Assembly (NCBI RefSeq): GCF_018736065.1
Contig: NZ_CP076129.1
Location: 620,001 to 684,000 of the forward strand
Length of the DNA: 64,000 nucleotides
Reading direction: 5' to 3'
DNA from: Flammeovirga kamogawensis
Lineage (GTDB): Bacteria; Bacteroidota; Bacteroidia; Cytophagales; Flammeovirgaceae
Shown here: positions 28,108-37,161 of the stretch, piece by piece
Numbering within the stretch: the stretch's first letter is position 1
Layout of the letters: each line of letters opens with the position of its first letter
Translations under genes and position numbers: made by a program
Notes under the pieces: generated by a model
Databases searched by the model: none
What the model saw: the letters and a program-made list of their open reading frames with translations, nothing else
What the model was told of the DNA's origin: nothing

Positions 28108-29514
28108 TTAGAATGCCGAAATAAATCTCATATACGCACCAGAAGAACCATCTTTACCTACTCCATAATCAAAATTTATTGTTGATCTCGATTTCTTAAT
28201 TACTTGGAATCTAAATCCCAATCCTCCACCTGGATTCACATAAGAAAAACTTCCATCTATCTCAGAAACTGTATGTGCATTAACAAAAGCAGTCATCCCA
28301 AACCATTTGTATAAATTCACTCTATATTCTGCCTCTAAATACAATAATTTTTCTCCTAAATATCTTCCTGCTGTATAACCCCTTCCACTACTATACCAAT
28401 CATCACCACCAATTCTTGGGAGGTTAAGATAAGGAGTATCGCCAAAGGTGAGGTTGGCTAACCCCCAAAACGCTAAAATCTGTGTATAATTCTTATTTAG
28501 GTTAACGTAATGTCTTAAATCAGCATATATACTTGTTGAGTTATACGTACTTCCTAACCAATCTTGATAGGTGTTCACAATCAAGTTTGCATAAGAACCT
28601 TTAAAAGGATTATTAATATTATCTCTAGAATCATATAATAAATTAACACCTATACCACTATAAATATATCTTTCTTGGGTGCCATAGGGATGGTAACCAA
28701 AAGGAGTAGGATAATAATTCTGTTGCAATTCATTGGTTGGTTTATCTGCGTTATAATCAGTTGCAAACCCATTCTGATCTACATTATTTTGCTCCCAGAA
28801 TGTATCATATTTATTATCTCCATATTTAGTATCTATTGCACTTTGAACTTGATCTGCTGTTTGCCCATCATTTTTACCGTTATTTATAATCTCTCTCATT
28901 CCTTCAGCAGAATCATCTACTAATTTATATTTCTGATCATAATTAAAATTGACACCAACAAAAAAGTCCTTTTTCACTTTTTTATAACCTCTTAGAACAA
29001 ACTTAAATACTGAAGGGCTTACCTCTGTTGCCCATTGTTGTTCCGTATTACCACCAACTCCATAGGTAACTTGCGGGCTTACACTCCAAGTAATTGAATT
29101 AAAAATATAGTATTTTTCTTCATTTGTGTATAAACTCGAATTTATACGGACAATATTCTGATTATTTGTGGTCCATGTATAAGAAGGTACAACAGAAGAA
29201 AGTCTTGTTTTAGTAGGGTCTGCACCCAATCTAAAAGACCCTATGCCGCCTACACCTAATATTAAACCTGTAAATGGATTATAAGCAACAACAGGCAGTA
29301 CAATTGTGTATACTTTTTTCTCTTTTGCCTTTGTTGAAACGGTATCTCCAGATGCTTTTAATTTTGCTGCTTTCTTTTTTCTTAATCCATCTACAATATC
29401 ATAATCATTTGGAGAATAATTGGGATCTGAAAAGTGCCCTTTTTGTCCGTAAACTGTAATTGAAGATATACAGATAAACGAAAATAAAATTAGAATTTTT
29501 AATGAGTTAAGCAT
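28108..29514 (-). CDS. BamA/TamA-family outer membrane beta-barrel, no POTRA
   Basis: A 468-residue protein with a signal peptide (about 1-23, ending VYGQ). A short linker leads into an Omp85-type barrel: YNPFTGLILGVGG near the start, GVNLLYDSRDNINNPFKGSY (the SRD..NP..G block of the family), DDWYSSGRGYTAGRYLGE (RGY...GRY motif), and a C-terminal strand ending in Phe (YMRFISAF). An insertion of about 60 residues with many Asp and Asn (about 200-270) probably forms an extracellular loop. It is a longer paralogue of the barrel at 16358-17428; neither has POTRA domains. Substrate is unknown. Confidence 0.85.
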   Translation of the reverse strand: MLNSLKILILFSFICISSITVYGQKGHFSDPNYSPNDYDIVDGLRKKKAAKLKASGDTVSTKAKEKKVYTIVLPVVAYNPFTGLILGVGGIGSFRLGADPTKTRLSSVVPSYTWTTNNQNIVRINSSLYTNEEKYYIFNSITWSVSPQVTYGVGGNTEQQWATEVSPSVFKFVLRGYKKVKKDFFVGVNFNYDQKYKLVDDSAEGMREIINNGKNDGQTADQVQSAIDTKYGDNKYDTFWEQNNVDQNGFATDYNADKPTNELQQNYYPTPFGYHPYGTQERYIYSGIGVNLLYDSRDNINNPFKGSYANLIVNTYQDWLGSTYNSTSIYADLRHYVNLNKNYTQILAFWGLANLTFGDTPYLNLPRIGGDDWYSSGRGYTAGRYLGEKLLYLEAEYRVNLYKWFGMTAFVNAHTVSEIDGSFSYVNPGGGLGFRFQVIKKSRSTINFDYGVGKDGSSGAYMRFISAF

Positions 29515-29660
29515 TTATATCGTTGTATTCTTGAGTTAAATAAATAGTACTTATATAAATTAACCAATTGTACTGTAGATCTTAGAATTTATAGTTATTA
29601 CTCTTCATTATCTGTAAATACTAATTATTTTTCTTCATCTTGTGCAATACATTTAAACAT

Positions 29661-29698
29661 AAAAAGCCAATTGAGTAGTTAACCTCAATTGGCTTTTT
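29661..29698. terminator. Strong bidirectional terminator
   Basis: A perfect 15-bp inverted repeat (29661-29675 with 29684-29698), A-run on the left, T-run on the right. It lies downstream of the CBM6-like gene on the minus strand. Confidence 0.88.
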
Positions 29699-29716
29699 AT
29701 TTAAAGGAAATAAATT

Positions 29717-32329
29717 CTAGTTTAAAACTACCTTCTTCATTATTCTATTCCCATTTATATCAATAATAATCAATTGATAAATACCTTTTTCAAGGTTATC
29801 AACCAAGATTTTTTGTTCAGCTTGTAAAGTAAAGGTTAAGACTTGTACTCCCATTAAATTCACTAAAACACCTACTTTATCTTCTTGCCAATTTTCAGTA
29901 GTAATATGTAAAATGTGCTGAGCAGGATTTGGGAATATACTTACTTTCTTTTGTTCAAAATCTTTAAAACTAGTTACCGTTTCACCAAGAACTGTGAGTT
30001 TAATTTCAGCAATAAAACCACCATCGTCTGAAGTAGCCGTTATTGTAACCTCACCTTCTTTTAAAGCAGTTATAGTACCCTTATTATTTACTGATACAAC
30101 CGTAGGATCAGAACTTTTCCAATCAATTAATTTATTCGTTGCATCTAAAGGTGTAAATATAATTTCCAATGTTTTTTCTTCACCAATTTTTAAAGACTGA
30201 GTGGTCGTTTCTATAGCAATAGCAGTAAGAAGCGTATTGTTGTTCTCTTCAAAAATATTGTATCTGTTATCAGCACCTATGTTTGGAGAATACTGATTAA
30301 TCGATACTTTATTACCAAAAGGATCTGTATCTAAATTAAGTGGTATATCTTTAAAAATGCCTTTGCCCGCCATGGGGAAATCTGGTTCTTTAAATGATAA
30401 CCCTCTATTTACAACAGGACTATTTTCACTTATTTGATACCCCTCTTTATGCTTTGCTCCTCTCTCTTTAAATAATGGTTTTTTAGAAATTGAATGCTTA
30501 TCTAAATCAGTAAATTCAGTGCTTATATTCCCTTCAAATAAATTGTTTGAAACTATAAATTCTCCTTGCATGTCCATCTCCACATTTTCTCCAATAATAC
30601 CATCTCCCTCTTGTACAAAAATATTATTATAGATATAAGTATTCTTACTATATAAAGAAAAATCTGGTTTAATCGGAGCATCAACATAGATTGTATTATT
30701 ATAAATATATACTCCATCAGAAGGAATAGGGTCATTTTTTACCGTTTTCCCATCGATAGTAGTTGTTCCCACAAAACCGGATGTCCAAATAGTACTCCCA
30801 TGAAAATCTCTTACACCATCATTCACGCTTACATTAAAACGATAAGCAACGTTGTGGTTATCACCTAAAATTTCAACAAATCCACCTTCAGAATCCTCGC
30901 TATAATTGTATTGAAAAATGATATTTTTATTCCCAAAATCAATATGCATTCCATAAGAATCGTTATACCCTCTAATACTTAAAGACTTATTGTACTGTGC
31001 TAAAACGTCAGTACATGAAAAAACCCACATTCCACTTCCTCTACCTACTAAACGAGTTTCGTTAGGGTCGCTATGTCCTGAATGGTCAAAAAAGTTATTC
31101 TCTACCAATGCATTTTTTACTTTTGATAAAATGATTCCCGAACCTCCCGTTTTTTCGAAGTGATTGTTTTTAATGATAAAATTTAATGATCTATTTACTT
31201 GATTGTCCTCTGTTCCTTTTCCTTTATGAATAGACCATACACCAGCTTTTCCTATATGAGAAAAATAACAATCCTCAATCAATACATCTTGGATAGTTAT
31301 TGTTTTATCTACTTCATTACTATCTGATTCAAAACGAAGACCTGTTACATTTAAAGCATCAAAATCTTCTGGTAAAGACGTTCCAAATACATCTGTTATT
31401 TTAAGTTCTCTAAATATTAGATTTTCTGAAATACCTGTAGCCCATTTGTTTGCAACCACTAAAATTCCAAAACTTTTTTCTGCTCCCCAGCTCGATCTAT
31501 CACTATTCTTCCTATCATTTTTAATCCAAATATTAGACATAATTACGTGCGAAACATTTATATATTTAATTGCTTCAAAGTAATCTCCTCCTTCAATAGC
31601 GCCAGATCCCGAAATTATAGGTAATTCTCCTTCACCATAACTACTGATTTCTATAGGCTTCTCTTCTGTACCAACACATTTAATAACTAAGTTACCTAAA
31701 AACGTATCTCCCCTTCTAAATAATAATTTATCACCTGCTTTTAATGTTCCTCCTTCATTCAAAGGCAATGCTGCTTGAGATGCTCTTGCTAATGTTTTCC
31801 ACGGAGAATCTTTTGTTCCTATATTTAAATCATTACCATCAGCACTCACATAATAGGTGTCTAAAATAACCTCTTCTTGTACCTCTGAAATCACAAATTT
31901 ATCCAATAATAATGTCTCGCTTAATGGAGATTTTATTGTAATTGTATTTACTCCTTTTGATAACGTTACTGTCAATTTATTATTACCAGCTACACCTTGA
32001 TACGCCCAATTAGAAGGGGATAATGTTCCTGATTGCTCTCCACTGGAATTTATAGTATAAGTAAACGATTGTTCTTTACCTCCGTTAAAATAAAATATTC
32101 TGAGATCGTAATCTCCGTCTTCAGGTACATCTAAAATTGCACAATTTAAGGATTCTCCTCCTGTAAGTTTAATAAATGATCCGCCCGAAGCATTCACATG
32201 ATCAGCTACTTCAATTTCTTCTGAAAAAGTAGTCGACTCTGCTTCAGTTTCTTGTAAAAAGCTGTTTGCAAAAGTAGTCTGAAGTACCATCAAAATAAGT
32301 AGTACTGTAAGTTGTAATTGATTAACCAT
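29717..32329 (-). CDS. Secreted CBM6-like / beta-helix / Big_2 protein with T9SS tail
   Basis: An 870-residue exported protein. After the signal peptide (about 1-21) residues about 25-150 look like a CBM6-type carbohydrate-binding module (EAESTTF at the start, GVNTITIKSP near the end). Residues about 158-700 are a right-handed beta-helix opening with YYVSADGNDLNIGTKDSPW and containing many 'NNxF' turns. A Big_2 domain follows (about 705-785: WKSSDPTVVSVNNKGTITA), then the T9SS sorting domain (IFPNPAQHIL, ending MKKVVLN). The combination suggests a polysaccharide lyase or glycosidase acting on a cell-wall or algal glycan, but I could not assign the catalytic family. Confidence 0.87.
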   Translation of the reverse strand: MVNQLQLTVLLILMVLQTTFANSFLQETEAESTTFSEEIEVADHVNASGGSFIKLTGGESLNCAILDVPEDGDYDLRIFYFNGGKEQSFTYTINSSGEQSGTLSPSNWAYQGVAGNNKLTVTLSKGVNTITIKSPLSETLLLDKFVISEVQEEVILDTYYVSADGNDLNIGTKDSPWKTLARASQAALPLNEGGTLKAGDKLLFRRGDTFLGNLVIKCVGTEEKPIEISSYGEGELPIISGSGAIEGGDYFEAIKYINVSHVIMSNIWIKNDRKNSDRSSWGAEKSFGILVVANKWATGISENLIFRELKITDVFGTSLPEDFDALNVTGLRFESDSNEVDKTITIQDVLIEDCYFSHIGKAGVWSIHKGKGTEDNQVNRSLNFIIKNNHFEKTGGSGIILSKVKNALVENNFFDHSGHSDPNETRLVGRGSGMWVFSCTDVLAQYNKSLSIRGYNDSYGMHIDFGNKNIIFQYNYSEDSEGGFVEILGDNHNVAYRFNVSVNDGVRDFHGSTIWTSGFVGTTTIDGKTVKNDPIPSDGVYIYNNTIYVDAPIKPDFSLYSKNTYIYNNIFVQEGDGIIGENVEMDMQGEFIVSNNLFEGNISTEFTDLDKHSISKKPLFKERGAKHKEGYQISENSPVVNRGLSFKEPDFPMAGKGIFKDIPLNLDTDPFGNKVSINQYSPNIGADNRYNIFEENNNTLLTAIAIETTTQSLKIGEEKTLEIIFTPLDATNKLIDWKSSDPTVVSVNNKGTITALKEGEVTITATSDDGGFIAEIKLTVLGETVTSFKDFEQKKVSIFPNPAQHILHITTENWQEDKVGVLVNLMGVQVLTFTLQAEQKILVDNLEKGIYQLIIIDINGNRIMKKVVLN

Positions 32330-32498
32330 TTTATTGAAAAAGTCTAGTCAAAAAAAAATGTTTGTATAGACAATTTACAATGAATGAATATTTACATTTA
32401 GCGTAAAAAAACATATCAATAGCATACCAAAGGATTTGATAACACATCTTTAACATTCTGAACACAAAATGAACAAAATGGTTCTTTACAACTCAAAA

Positions 32499-32532
32499 AA
32501 AGAGAAAAATACACAATTGCACCTTTCTCTTT
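32499..32532 (-). terminator. Terminator of creD
   Basis: AAAGAGAAA (32499-32507) pairs with TTTCTCTTT (32524-32532); on the minus strand the 3' side continues into T residues. It lies 52 bp after the creD stop. Confidence 0.75.
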
Positions 32533-32583
32533 CCTTTTCACAAAAATCAGTTTTGCTCTTCAATATTAAAGTAATTATACTTC

Positions 32584-33915
32584 TTAATTGGCTTCTAAAT
32601 TGAGTTTATACCAATTAATTGTTCTTGTATAGTACATCGTACAAGCAAGAATAACTGTTATACCAATACTGCCCATTAATAAGGCATAATCAACCATTTG
32701 TAATGTGATAAACAAGAAACTATAAATAGCACAAAGAATTGAAAGCAATAGATACGATAATTTTTTATTTTTAAATAGTGTAAGAGAATACAGAAATATC
32801 ATAGTTACAATTGAAAAAGTAGAAACTCCATAAGCAAAGTTAAAATTGGTATGCTCTGATATCGATACCAATAAGATATAAAATATGCTTAATGCAAAGC
32901 CTACCATTGCATATTGTAAAGGGTGTATTCTTGTTTTGTTGATAATCTCGATCAAAAAGAAAATTAAAAACGTAAGAACAATGGTCATTAACCCATACTT
33001 TGCAGAGCGAGTTGATTTCTGATAATCATCTAACGGTAAAATGAGATTAAGTCCAAATTCTGTTTTATTAATAATTTGTCGATAGTTTAATTCTTGACTG
33101 ATCCATTGTTGAGGAAAATTTCTATTAAGTTGTAATACCTTCCATGAAGCTGTAAAACCTTCATCTGTAATGTCTCTTTGATCAGGTAAAAAATTACCTA
33201 CAAAACTCGGTGAATTCCAGTTAGATTTTAATAAAACTTTAGTTGTTGCCCCTAAAGGTATAAATGATAAATTCTGACTGCCTTGTAAGTCTAAATCAAA
33301 ATTGAAATCAAAACTACTCAGCTTTTCTTTTGTGAGAGCAATTGGAATTGTAACTCCACTTTCTATTAAATTCGGTATTTTTGTTCCAGGTTTAACCAAC
33401 AATTGTTTGTCGTTCCATTTCATTGTTATTTGATTTTTAATTCCCCTTAAATCAGAAATACCTATTGTTAGAAATGCTTTATCATACTGAATTTCAATTA
33501 ATTCTGATTTACTTGGTATTTCATCTAATGCAAACTTTCCTTTCAAATTTAATTTTGAGGTATAAACAATTATTTCATAAATACCTCTACCTAAAGATTC
33601 TGGAGTAATTAGCCCATCTATAGTAAGTTGATCAGGAAGTATTATCCAATCTTGAGTATATTTTATTTTCTTACCTTCCTTATTTACTTCCTCTAATATT
33701 AGTGGAATTGTTAAAATTGGTCCTTTTATCTGCTGTTTATTGGCCCATTTTGATGAAACTTCATGTATTGCAGTTTCATTTAAAAACTCTCTCTCATCAA
33801 TAACATTTTGTATTAATGCTAATAGAATAAGTAGTAATATTATTAGTATTCCTATAATTCCAATTTTAACCATTACAGTATTTTTTTTCCAGCTTTTTTT
33901 CTCTTGATTTTCCAT
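32584..33915 (-). CDS. creD: Inner membrane protein CreD
   Basis: About 443 residues from the ATG at 33915 (MENQEKKSWKKN); an in-frame ATG at 33945 exists but would place the operator inside the coding region, so the later start is chosen. CreD family: one N-terminal membrane helix (about 17-40), the block FLNETAIHEVSSKWANKQQ followed by GPILTIPL, a large extracytoplasmic beta-rich domain, and about five C-terminal helices. CreD supports envelope integrity; its biochemical role is unsettled. It belongs to the locus with the winged-helix regulator and the membrane protein upstream, and it has a copy of their shared operator 10 bp before its start and another 180 bp upstream. Confidence 0.9.
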   Translation of the reverse strand: MENQEKKSWKKNTVMVKIGIIGILIILLLILLALIQNVIDEREFLNETAIHEVSSKWANKQQIKGPILTIPLILEEVNKEGKKIKYTQDWIILPDQLTIDGLITPESLGRGIYEIIVYTSKLNLKGKFALDEIPSKSELIEIQYDKAFLTIGISDLRGIKNQITMKWNDKQLLVKPGTKIPNLIESGVTIPIALTKEKLSSFDFNFDLDLQGSQNLSFIPLGATTKVLLKSNWNSPSFVGNFLPDQRDITDEGFTASWKVLQLNRNFPQQWISQELNYRQIINKTEFGLNLILPLDDYQKSTRSAKYGLMTIVLTFLIFFLIEIINKTRIHPLQYAMVGFALSIFYILLVSISEHTNFNFAYGVSTFSIVTMIFLYSLTLFKNKKLSYLLLSILCAIYSFLFITLQMVDYALLMGSIGITVILACTMYYTRTINWYKLNLEAN

Positions 33916-33930
33916 ATTAATAATTAAAAG

Positions 33931-33948
33931 TACTTTGAATTTCAAAGT
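33931..33948 (-). promoter_or_regulatory. Operator site A before creD (ACTTTG-N5-CAAAGT)
   Basis: On the minus strand: ACTTTGAAATTCAAAGTACTTTT, that is an ACTTTG/CAAAGT palindrome followed by ACTTTT, 10 bp before the creD start. Same unit as sites B and C. Its position over the leader would let a bound repressor block transcription or early elongation. Confidence 0.75.
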
Positions 33949-34094
33949 GGTTAGATAAATTTTTTTAAAGTGATAGATAATGTGAAATTACACACCGAAT
34001 TAATAGATAAGTTTGCACTCTTTTAATGTTTCCCTCATCTCTAAATAAAGGTTCTTTTCTTTTTGAACAATTCATTTTATTATATTTTAAAAGT

Positions 34095-34111
34095 ACTTTG
34101 AAACACAAAGT
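34095..34111 (-). promoter_or_regulatory. Operator site B between regulator and creD
   Basis: ACTTTG (34095-34100), 5-bp spacer, CAAAGT (34106-34111); on the minus strand it is again followed by ACTTTT. It lies 16 bp beyond the regulator stop codon and 180 bp before creD, so it may mark a distal creD promoter. Confidence 0.75.
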
Positions 34112-34126
34112 AATAGTGTAAATTTT

Positions 34127-34417
34127 TTATTTTAATAAGTTTTCTATAGCCTTTATATGTTTAGAAAAAGCTATTCTCCCCTCTTCTGTAGCAGCATATT
34201 TTGTATTTGGTTTACGGTTCAGAAATTCTTTTCTAACAGAAACAAATTCACTCTTTTCTAGAGATTTTAAATGACTAGCCAAGTTGCCATCAGTTACTCC
34301 AAGTAGTTCTTTTAGGGAATTAAAATCAAGGTACTCATTTACAACAAGTGCCGCCATTATCCCTAATCGAACTTTATTTTCGAAGGCTTTATTTAGATCG
34401 TTTAATAAATCTTTCAC
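34127..34417 (-). CDS. Winged-helix transcriptional regulator
   Basis: A 96-residue winged-helix DNA-binding protein of the small type (PF13601-like) often found beside creD in Bacteroidota. The reader helices are in NEYLDFNSLKELLGVTDGNLASHLKSLEK (about residues 27-55), and the wing follows in VSVRKEFLNRKPNTKYAA. No sensor domain. Its start overlaps the end of the upstream membrane-protein gene by 4 bp (ATGA), so translation is coupled. Three copies of one palindrome flank this locus; autoregulation and control of creD by this protein is inferred from that. Confidence 0.85.
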   Translation of the reverse strand: MKDLLNDLNKAFENKVRLGIMAALVVNEYLDFNSLKELLGVTDGNLASHLKSLEKSEFVSVRKEFLNRKPNTKYAATEEGRIAFSKHIKAIENLLK

Positions 34418-35019
34418 TTTTTCGTGTTAAAATACATGTAACAACCATATGCAATATGTAAAAAGCCAAAACCTACAATCCAAAACCATAGACCATACCC
34501 TATAAATTGCGATGCCAAAAGTCCTAAAATTATTTCAAAAATCCCAAGTCCTCTTAATTCTGAATTTGTATACTTACTAGCATTCACTAATGCAAGACCA
34601 TAAAATATAAGCGTTAGTGGTGCAGCAAGACCAATAAACCCTTTTTCTACTAAAGAAAGTGTTAAGATACCCCCCGTTGCTAACGGAATAAATAAATTAA
34701 TTAGTAATCTTTTAGCTTGTAAATCCCATAGTTTCTGATTGTTCTTTTTAGCTTCATTTAATGTAAAATAAAGTGCCGAAACAATTGCAGTAACCAGTGT
34801 TAATACACCAATTAATACTAATGCATTTATCTTTTTCTCTCCTATAAAATTTCTATCATAACCTATATTAAATAGAATATCATAAGCAAAGTAAGCACCT
34901 ATTAGTGCACAAATTCCTGCGCTTATTCCAGAGAGTCCACTCAAAGATAAAAATCGTGATGAACGATTCATGATATCTTTGATTTCTTTAAGGTCGTTAA
35001 TGTATTCTTGTTCTTTCAT
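34414..35019 (-). CDS. Multi-pass membrane protein of the creD locus
   Basis: About 201 residues from the ATG at 35019 (MKEQEYINDLKEIKDIMNRS). A longer start at 35040 is in frame but would run through operator site C, so it is less likely. A short cytoplasmic helix is followed by about six membrane helices (GLSGISAGICALIGAYFAY, ALVLIGVLTLVTAIVSALYF, then two pairs to the C-terminus). It is the first gene of a transcript with the winged-helix regulator; homologous pairs occur in many Bacteroidota. Function is unknown; it might sense the envelope state and modulate the regulator. Confidence 0.75.
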   Translation of the reverse strand: MKEQEYINDLKEIKDIMNRSSRFLSLSGLSGISAGICALIGAYFAYDILFNIGYDRNFIGEKKINALVLIGVLTLVTAIVSALYFTLNEAKKNNQKLWDLQAKRLLINLFIPLATGGILTLSLVEKGFIGLAAPLTLIFYGLALVNASKYTNSELRGLGIFEIILGLLASQFIGYGLWFWIVGFGFLHIAYGCYMYFNTKK

Positions 35020-35026
35020 AAAAAGT

Positions 35027-35043
35027 ACTTTGTGTTTCAAAGT
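35027..35043 (-). promoter_or_regulatory. Operator site C before the membrane protein gene
   Basis: ACTTTG (35027-35032), 5-bp spacer, CAAAGT (35038-35043), followed on the minus strand by ACTTTTTATG, so it ends a few bases before the start codon at 35019. Same unit as sites A and B. Confidence 0.78.
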
Positions 35044-35203
35044 AAGTAAATTATAATTTTAAGAACAAGGTTTAATAGAAAAAATGTGATTTAAAAAAAC
35101 AGACAATACTACTTCGAAAAGCTATAATTACGGTGTATACACCTCATATTGTGATAGTTAAATAACAACAAAAATATACATGTAATTTGTGAATTATTGA
35201 TTT

Positions 35204-35926
35204 TTAAGGAATAATATTTAATCTCTGATAAACTTTTCCTCCTCTACCTAAATGTTGTCCTATACCAAAATACCCACTTCCCTGCCCAGTCATAACAGGT
35301 CTTAATTTATAGATATCTATTAAATTTTTATTATCATCTTTTAGTAAAGCAGTATCTACTTTCACATCCATAATTTCACCTACAAAATGAGTATGTTTTC
35401 CCAAATTTGTAATGTTTACCACCTTACATTCTAAAACTACTGGAAACTCATTTACATAAGGTGCATCAACCAATTTTGAGCGAACTGGAGTTAAAGATAA
35501 TTTCTCAAATTTATTCATATCTTTTCCCGAGTAGTGCCCTACCCAATCTATATATGAAATCAGTTTTTCATTGGCAATGTTTACTGTAAATGATTTTGTT
35601 CTCATCACATTTTTATAGGTATACGTTGCAGGACGTAATGACACTCCAATACTTAATGGTTTTGAGTTTACTATACCAATCCACGATGCTGCCATAATAT
35701 TGGGTGTACCACTACTATCATAAGAACCTATTACTCCAATTGGCATTGGAAACAAATAAGGTCGTTTACCCACAGACTTTTTTATATGTAGAGAGTCTAC
35801 CACTGCTTCAGAATTTATTAACTCCTTAGCTATTTTTTGGTTATCACTTACATCGTAATTGTATTTAATTATTACTCCTATAAGAATAACTACTAATACA
35901 ATGTTTAATAATTCACTTAGTTTCAT
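35204..35926 (-). CDS. Membrane-anchored flavin reductase-like (flavoredoxin) protein
   Basis: A 240-residue protein with an N-terminal membrane anchor (about 5-22). The rest is an FMN-binding split barrel of the flavin reductase/flavoredoxin type: RPYLFPMPIGVIGSYDS, NIMAASWIGIVNSKPLSIGV, TKSFTVNIA and HTHFVGEIMDVKVD. Flavoredoxins carry electrons between iron-sulfur or flavin proteins. Its start overlaps the end of the upstream gene by 4 bp. The membrane anchor is unusual, since most relatives are soluble; which side of the membrane the domain is on cannot be told from sequence alone. Confidence 0.8.
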   Translation of the reverse strand: MKLSELLNIVLVVILIGVIIKYNYDVSDNQKIAKELINSEAVVDSLHIKKSVGKRPYLFPMPIGVIGSYDSSGTPNIMAASWIGIVNSKPLSIGVSLRPATYTYKNVMRTKSFTVNIANEKLISYIDWVGHYSGKDMNKFEKLSLTPVRSKLVDAPYVNEFPVVLECKVVNITNLGKHTHFVGEIMDVKVDTALLKDDNKNLIDIYKLRPVMTGQGSGYFGIGQHLGRGGKVYQRLNIIP

Positions 35927-37161
35927 ATAATTTTATAGTCTTTTATATCTCTCGATGTTTTTTTCTTACAGTTATCAATAACAAAACCTGTAGGACATAT
36001 TTTACACCATGGTTTTGAATAAAAAAGTGATAGGCCAAGAAACAATGCTCCAAAACCTAACATCCAAAAAGAAACAATTTTAATAGAAAATGATGGAAAT
36101 GGTTCGACGTAAGACAGTTCGGGGTAATACCCTATGATAATACATGCGATCAGGAAAATAGAAACCACAGTCTGTATGGGAATATTCCCAAATTTCAACC
36201 ATTTTAAGTTTCTCTTTTGAAAAGGAGAAATTTTTCCTACTAACTCTTGTGCTGCTCCAAAAGGACACATATAATGGCAATAGAATTGTTTTTTTGTGGT
36301 TAAAGGTAGTATAACCGATAAAGCAATAAGTAAGAAAGAAATAATATTTGATTCTATAGAAATACCATTTATTATCCAACCATGAATTAAAGAAATAGAC
36401 AACATTTTCTGGTACATAAAACCTAAAACAATTACCACCATTATTAATAATGATGTTCTATAACCTTTCATTGGTTTATAAAAACACACCAAAAGCCCAA
36501 ATAATATAGTAAAGAATGAAAGTGAAAATTGTAAGATTGTTTTCCATCCCAGTTGTTTTTGATGTAACGGTATACCTGTAATTTCTGATAATGTTACATG
36601 CACTGTTTTTATCATTGCTTCACTAGTTTCTGTAGCAGATGTAATACCATCTACATCCAGAAGCTGAGCACGGTCAAATTTCAACCCATTCCAACTATCT
36701 AATAGTTTTTCATCAATTATATATTCCATATATTCATCTGACTCATTATTTTGAAGAAGAGTCATATTCTGAATAGTAGAGTCATTATCAAAACCGATAA
36801 GTATTGGTACTTCTCCAGCAAAACCTTTTACATCGCTAGCGTAATCATGTGTTGAAATAGCATATCCAATAATGTCTTTATGTTTATTATAAATGACATA
36901 TTTATCGTTTTTATTTTTCGTGAAAAATTTTGCTTGCTTAAATATTTTCTCAAAATGATGTTGAGAAACAATCACATTCTTTTCAACTTTATTCCCTTTA
37001 GAGAATGATAAATCCCATCCCCCTGAAAAACCTATAGCTACTACTAATAGAGTGAGTAGCATTATTCTATATAAATTATAAAAAGTAAGGTTATTGTTCT
37101 TTTTAGTTACCTTATTAGAAGGCTTACTAATTACTTTTTTATTTTTAATTACAGCTTTCAT
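35923..37161 (-). CDS. NosR/NapH-like FMN-binding and [4Fe-4S] membrane protein
   Basis: A 412-residue membrane electron-transfer protein. After a first helix (about 33-47) comes an extracytoplasmic FMN-binding domain with the flavinylation-type motif DGITSATETSEA (about 168-180), where a Thr is the usual FMN anchor. Then five or so helices and two Cys clusters on the cytoplasmic side: YCHYMCPFGAAQE and KPWCKICPTGFVIDNCKK, typical of NosR/NapH/RnfD-like ferredoxin loops. Only six Cys are visible, fewer than in a complete pair of clusters of NapH type, so one cluster may be lost. It is coupled to the flavoredoxin gene (4-bp overlap), suggesting a transmembrane electron shuttle; terminal acceptor is unknown. 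Confidence 0.78.
   Translation of the reverse strand: MKAVIKNKKVISKPSNKVTKKNNNLTFYNLYRIMLLTLLVVAIGFSGGWDLSFSKGNKVEKNVIVSQHHFEKIFKQAKFFTKNKNDKYVIYNKHKDIIGYAISTHDYASDVKGFAGEVPILIGFDNDSTIQNMTLLQNNESDEYMEYIIDEKLLDSWNGLKFDRAQLLDVDGITSATETSEAMIKTVHVTLSEITGIPLHQKQLGWKTILQFSLSFFTILFGLLVCFYKPMKGYRTSLLIMVVIVLGFMYQKMLSISLIHGWIINGISIESNIISFLLIALSVILPLTTKKQFYCHYMCPFGAAQELVGKISPFQKRNLKWLKFGNIPIQTVVSIFLIACIIIGYYPELSYVEPFPSFSIKIVSFWMLGFGALFLGLSLFYSKPWCKICPTGFVIDNCKKKTSRDIKDYKII

Noticed and set aside
33915-33945. Longer creD start at 33945
   Set aside because: The extra residues lack similarity to CreD N-termini and would place operator A inside the coding region; MENQEKK at 33915 fits better.
35923-37161. 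Nitrous oxide reductase accessory protein NosR
   Set aside because: No nosZ, nosD or nosF nearby and fewer Cys than NosR; only a family-level call is supported.
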